This document shows, in pieces, positions 4,347-5,488 of a stretch of DNA of 5,488 bases. A program made the translations under genes and the position numbers. The stretch is from assembly GCA_903970565.1 (NCBI GenBank), contig CAJCJE010000829.1, forward strand, positions 1-5,488, read 5' to 3'. The first letter of the stretch is position 1. Every line of letters begins with the position of its first letter. The notes under the pieces were generated by a model. That model saw nothing but the letters and a program-made list of their open reading frames with translations. It was not told the DNA's origin and did not search any database. The DNA comes from Candidatus Melainabacteria bacterium (GTDB lineage Bacteria; Actinomycetota; Actinomycetes; Mycobacteriales; Pseudonocardiaceae).

Positions 4347-5488
4347 GCCCGGCCGGAAGTCGATCGACCGGACCCACTTGGTGTTGTGCACGCCGGGCAG
4401 CGCCGGCACGATGATCCGCGCCGGGAAACCGTGGTCCAGCGACAGTTCGGCGCCGTTGACCCTCAGTGCCAGCAATGCGTCCGGGTCGAGCACCTGGTTG
4501 CCCTGCAAGGTGGCGATCTTCCACGCGCCGCTGCGCTCGGCGGACTGCACGAGCGCCGAGTGCGGGGCCGGTACACCGGCCAGCGCGGCCAGGTCGGCCA
4601 ACCGCACCCCGGTCCAGTTCTGCGTGCTCGACCAGCCTTCCACGCAGGCGATCGGCAGATCCGCGGTGTGCTGCGGCATGGCCAACAGCGCGGCCCGGTC
4701 CAGCACCACCGGCTTCCCGCCTCCGGTCAGCGACAGCCGCCAGGAGACCCCGACATCCACCGAGCGCAGGCCGGCCGCGACCGCGGTCCGGTTCACCTGA
4801 AAGGCATTGGGACCGTCCCCATAGGACCGTCCACGCGGAATCAGCAGTGCCGCCCACCGGGTGAACCCGCCGATGGTCTGTCCGGCGGTGAGCACCGCGA
4901 CCAGCAGCGAACCGCCGCCGACCAGCGCCAGCGCACCACGTCGGCTCAGCGTCGGCTTGGCCGGGTCGACCGCGACCAGGCCACCCTCGTCCAACGGCTC
5001 GGGTTTCGTGTCCGCTCGGCTGGTGTGCAGTTCGGCCCGCAGCGAGCGGGAACGCAGCCCGCGAATCATGGCCGGGAACTTGATCCCGACATGGACCACG
5101 AAAGCGCCGATGAAGATCCAGGCGCCGTAGTAGTGCGCCGTGTAGAAACTGAAACCGAAAACGTAGTCGTACTGGATGTTCAACAACCCGGTGACGATCT
5201 CGAACAGAATCCCGCCCACCAGCAGCAGCAACGACAACCGCTCGATGACCTGCGCGATCGACCGGGCCGGCGGCCACTGAAACAGTTTCGGCACCACCGA
5301 CCACAGTTTGGCCAGCACCACCGGGATCAGGATCAGCGCGAGCCCGACGTGCAGTCCCTCGGTCACCCGGAACAGCCACGAGGGCCGGGTTGGCCAGGTG
5401 AAGAACGGCAGGTGCAGGAAGCCGACATGGCCGGGCAGGCTCTGGCCGAACTGCGGCGCGTAGGCGATGTAGTCGAGCAGGCCGGTGA
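4335..5488 (-). CDS. Membrane cytochrome b / sulfite-oxidase-like molybdopterin-dependent oxidoreductase, N-terminus cut by window edge
   Basis: The frame is open to the right edge and gives 383 residues before TAA at 4335-4337. It does not start at the internal GTG 5364-5366, because clear family sequence (LPFFTWPTRPSWLFR) lies upstream. A polytopic heme part comes first: helices at about 42-62, 83-104 and 117-140, plus one probably cut off upstream. Candidate heme histidines are H46 (GLHV), H118 (AHYYG) and H132 (VHVGIKF), the last two 14 residues apart on one helix. After a polar cytoplasmic linker, SRRGALALVGGG (181-192) opens a last helix (about 184-202). The sulfite-oxidase-fold Mo domain follows outside the membrane, with the molybdenum cysteine C281 in IACVEGWS (279-286) and the end motif HNTKWVRSIDF (367-377). 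It probably passes electrons between the Mo centre and heme b/quinone; the substrate is unknown. The twin-arginine motif suggests Tat-dependent placement of the last helix and cofactor domain. The stop codon lies inside a tandem repeat. Confidence 0.92.
   Translation of the reverse strand, partial: TGLLDYIAYAPQFGQSLPGHVGFLHLPFFTWPTRPSWLFRVTEGLHVGLALILIPVVLAKLWSVVPKLFQWPPARSIAQVIERLSLLLLVGGILFEIVTGLLNIQYDYVFGFSFYTAHYYGAWIFIGAFVVHVGIKFPAMIRGLRSRSLRAELHTSRADTKPEPLDEGGLVAVDPAKPTLSRRGALALVGGGSLLVAVLTAGQTIGGFTRWAALLIPRGRSYGDGPNAFQVNRTAVAAGLRSVDVGVSWRLSLTGGGKPVVLDRAALLAMPQHTADLPIACVEGWSSTQNWTGVRLADLAALAGVPAPHSALVQSAERSGAWKIATLQGNQVLDPDALLALRVNGAELSLDHGFPARIIVPALPGVHNTKWVRSIDFRPGGVN

Noticed and set aside
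4043..4414. Plus-strand open frame across the convergent gap
   Set aside because: It runs through the stem-loops, the tandem repeat and the 3' end of the molybdopterin gene, and has no family features.
4153..5379. Minus-strand 408-codon frame that is longer than the visible 343-codon part of the molybdopterin frame
   Set aside because: Its translation is Arg/Gly-rich with no membrane helices or motifs; the other minus frame holds the heme helices and the Mo cysteine.

Overview
The window is GC-rich (roughly two thirds G+C by eye), with third codon positions that are almost all G or C, GTG starts and tightly packed genes. This points to a high-GC actinomycete. The BlaI-type repressor, the five-helix heme-molybdopterin membrane oxidoreductase and the MgtA/PimB-like mannosyltransferase tail fit an actinomycete, perhaps Pseudonocardiales, but the exact taxon is inference.

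Layout from left to right. (1) The 3' end of a GT4 glycosyltransferase on + runs in from the left edge and stops at 500. (2) Convergent with it, one base apart, is a GNAT acetyltransferase remnant on - (502-797). Its middle, including the acetyl-CoA binding core, is deleted and the reading frame is shifted. (3) Upstream on - lies a translationally coupled pair. A 596-residue protein (1674-3464) joins a cytoplasmic GT28/MGDG-synthase-like glycosyltransferase, one membrane helix and an extracytoplasmic domain that looks like a catalytically dead NodB deacetylase. A separate, apparently active NodB polysaccharide deacetylase (850-1677) follows, its GTG start overlapping the previous stop. (4) A 180-base divergent intergenic region carries a promoter-like element and a perfect CCTACA-CGA-TGTAGG palindrome. 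(5) A BlaI/MecI-family repressor on + follows (3645-4031), with no M56/BlaR1 sensor protease next to it. (6) A 300-base convergent intergenic region holds two stem-loops and a degenerate 14-base tandem repeat that runs into the stop codon of the next gene. (7) A membrane cytochrome b/sulfite-oxidase-like molybdopterin oxidoreductase on - runs off the right edge.

How the genes may work together: the GT28 fusion and the deacetylase look like a two-gene envelope module. A lipid-linked sugar would be made on the inner face, and an N-acetyl group removed on the outer face, with the dead NodB domain binding the glycan or partner. The BlaI palindrome lies between the two divergent starts, so it could control both the repressor gene and this module. 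That is a hypothesis; the sequence directly shows only the domain order, the overlap and the palindrome. The molybdopterin enzyme and the GT4 gene look unrelated to the module.

Most notable observations: the glycosyltransferase/pseudo-deacetylase fusion beside an active deacetylase, the orphan BlaI with a shared operator candidate, the internal twin-arginine motif before the last helix of the molybdopterin protein, the stop-codon-spanning tandem repeat, and the internally deleted GNAT gene.
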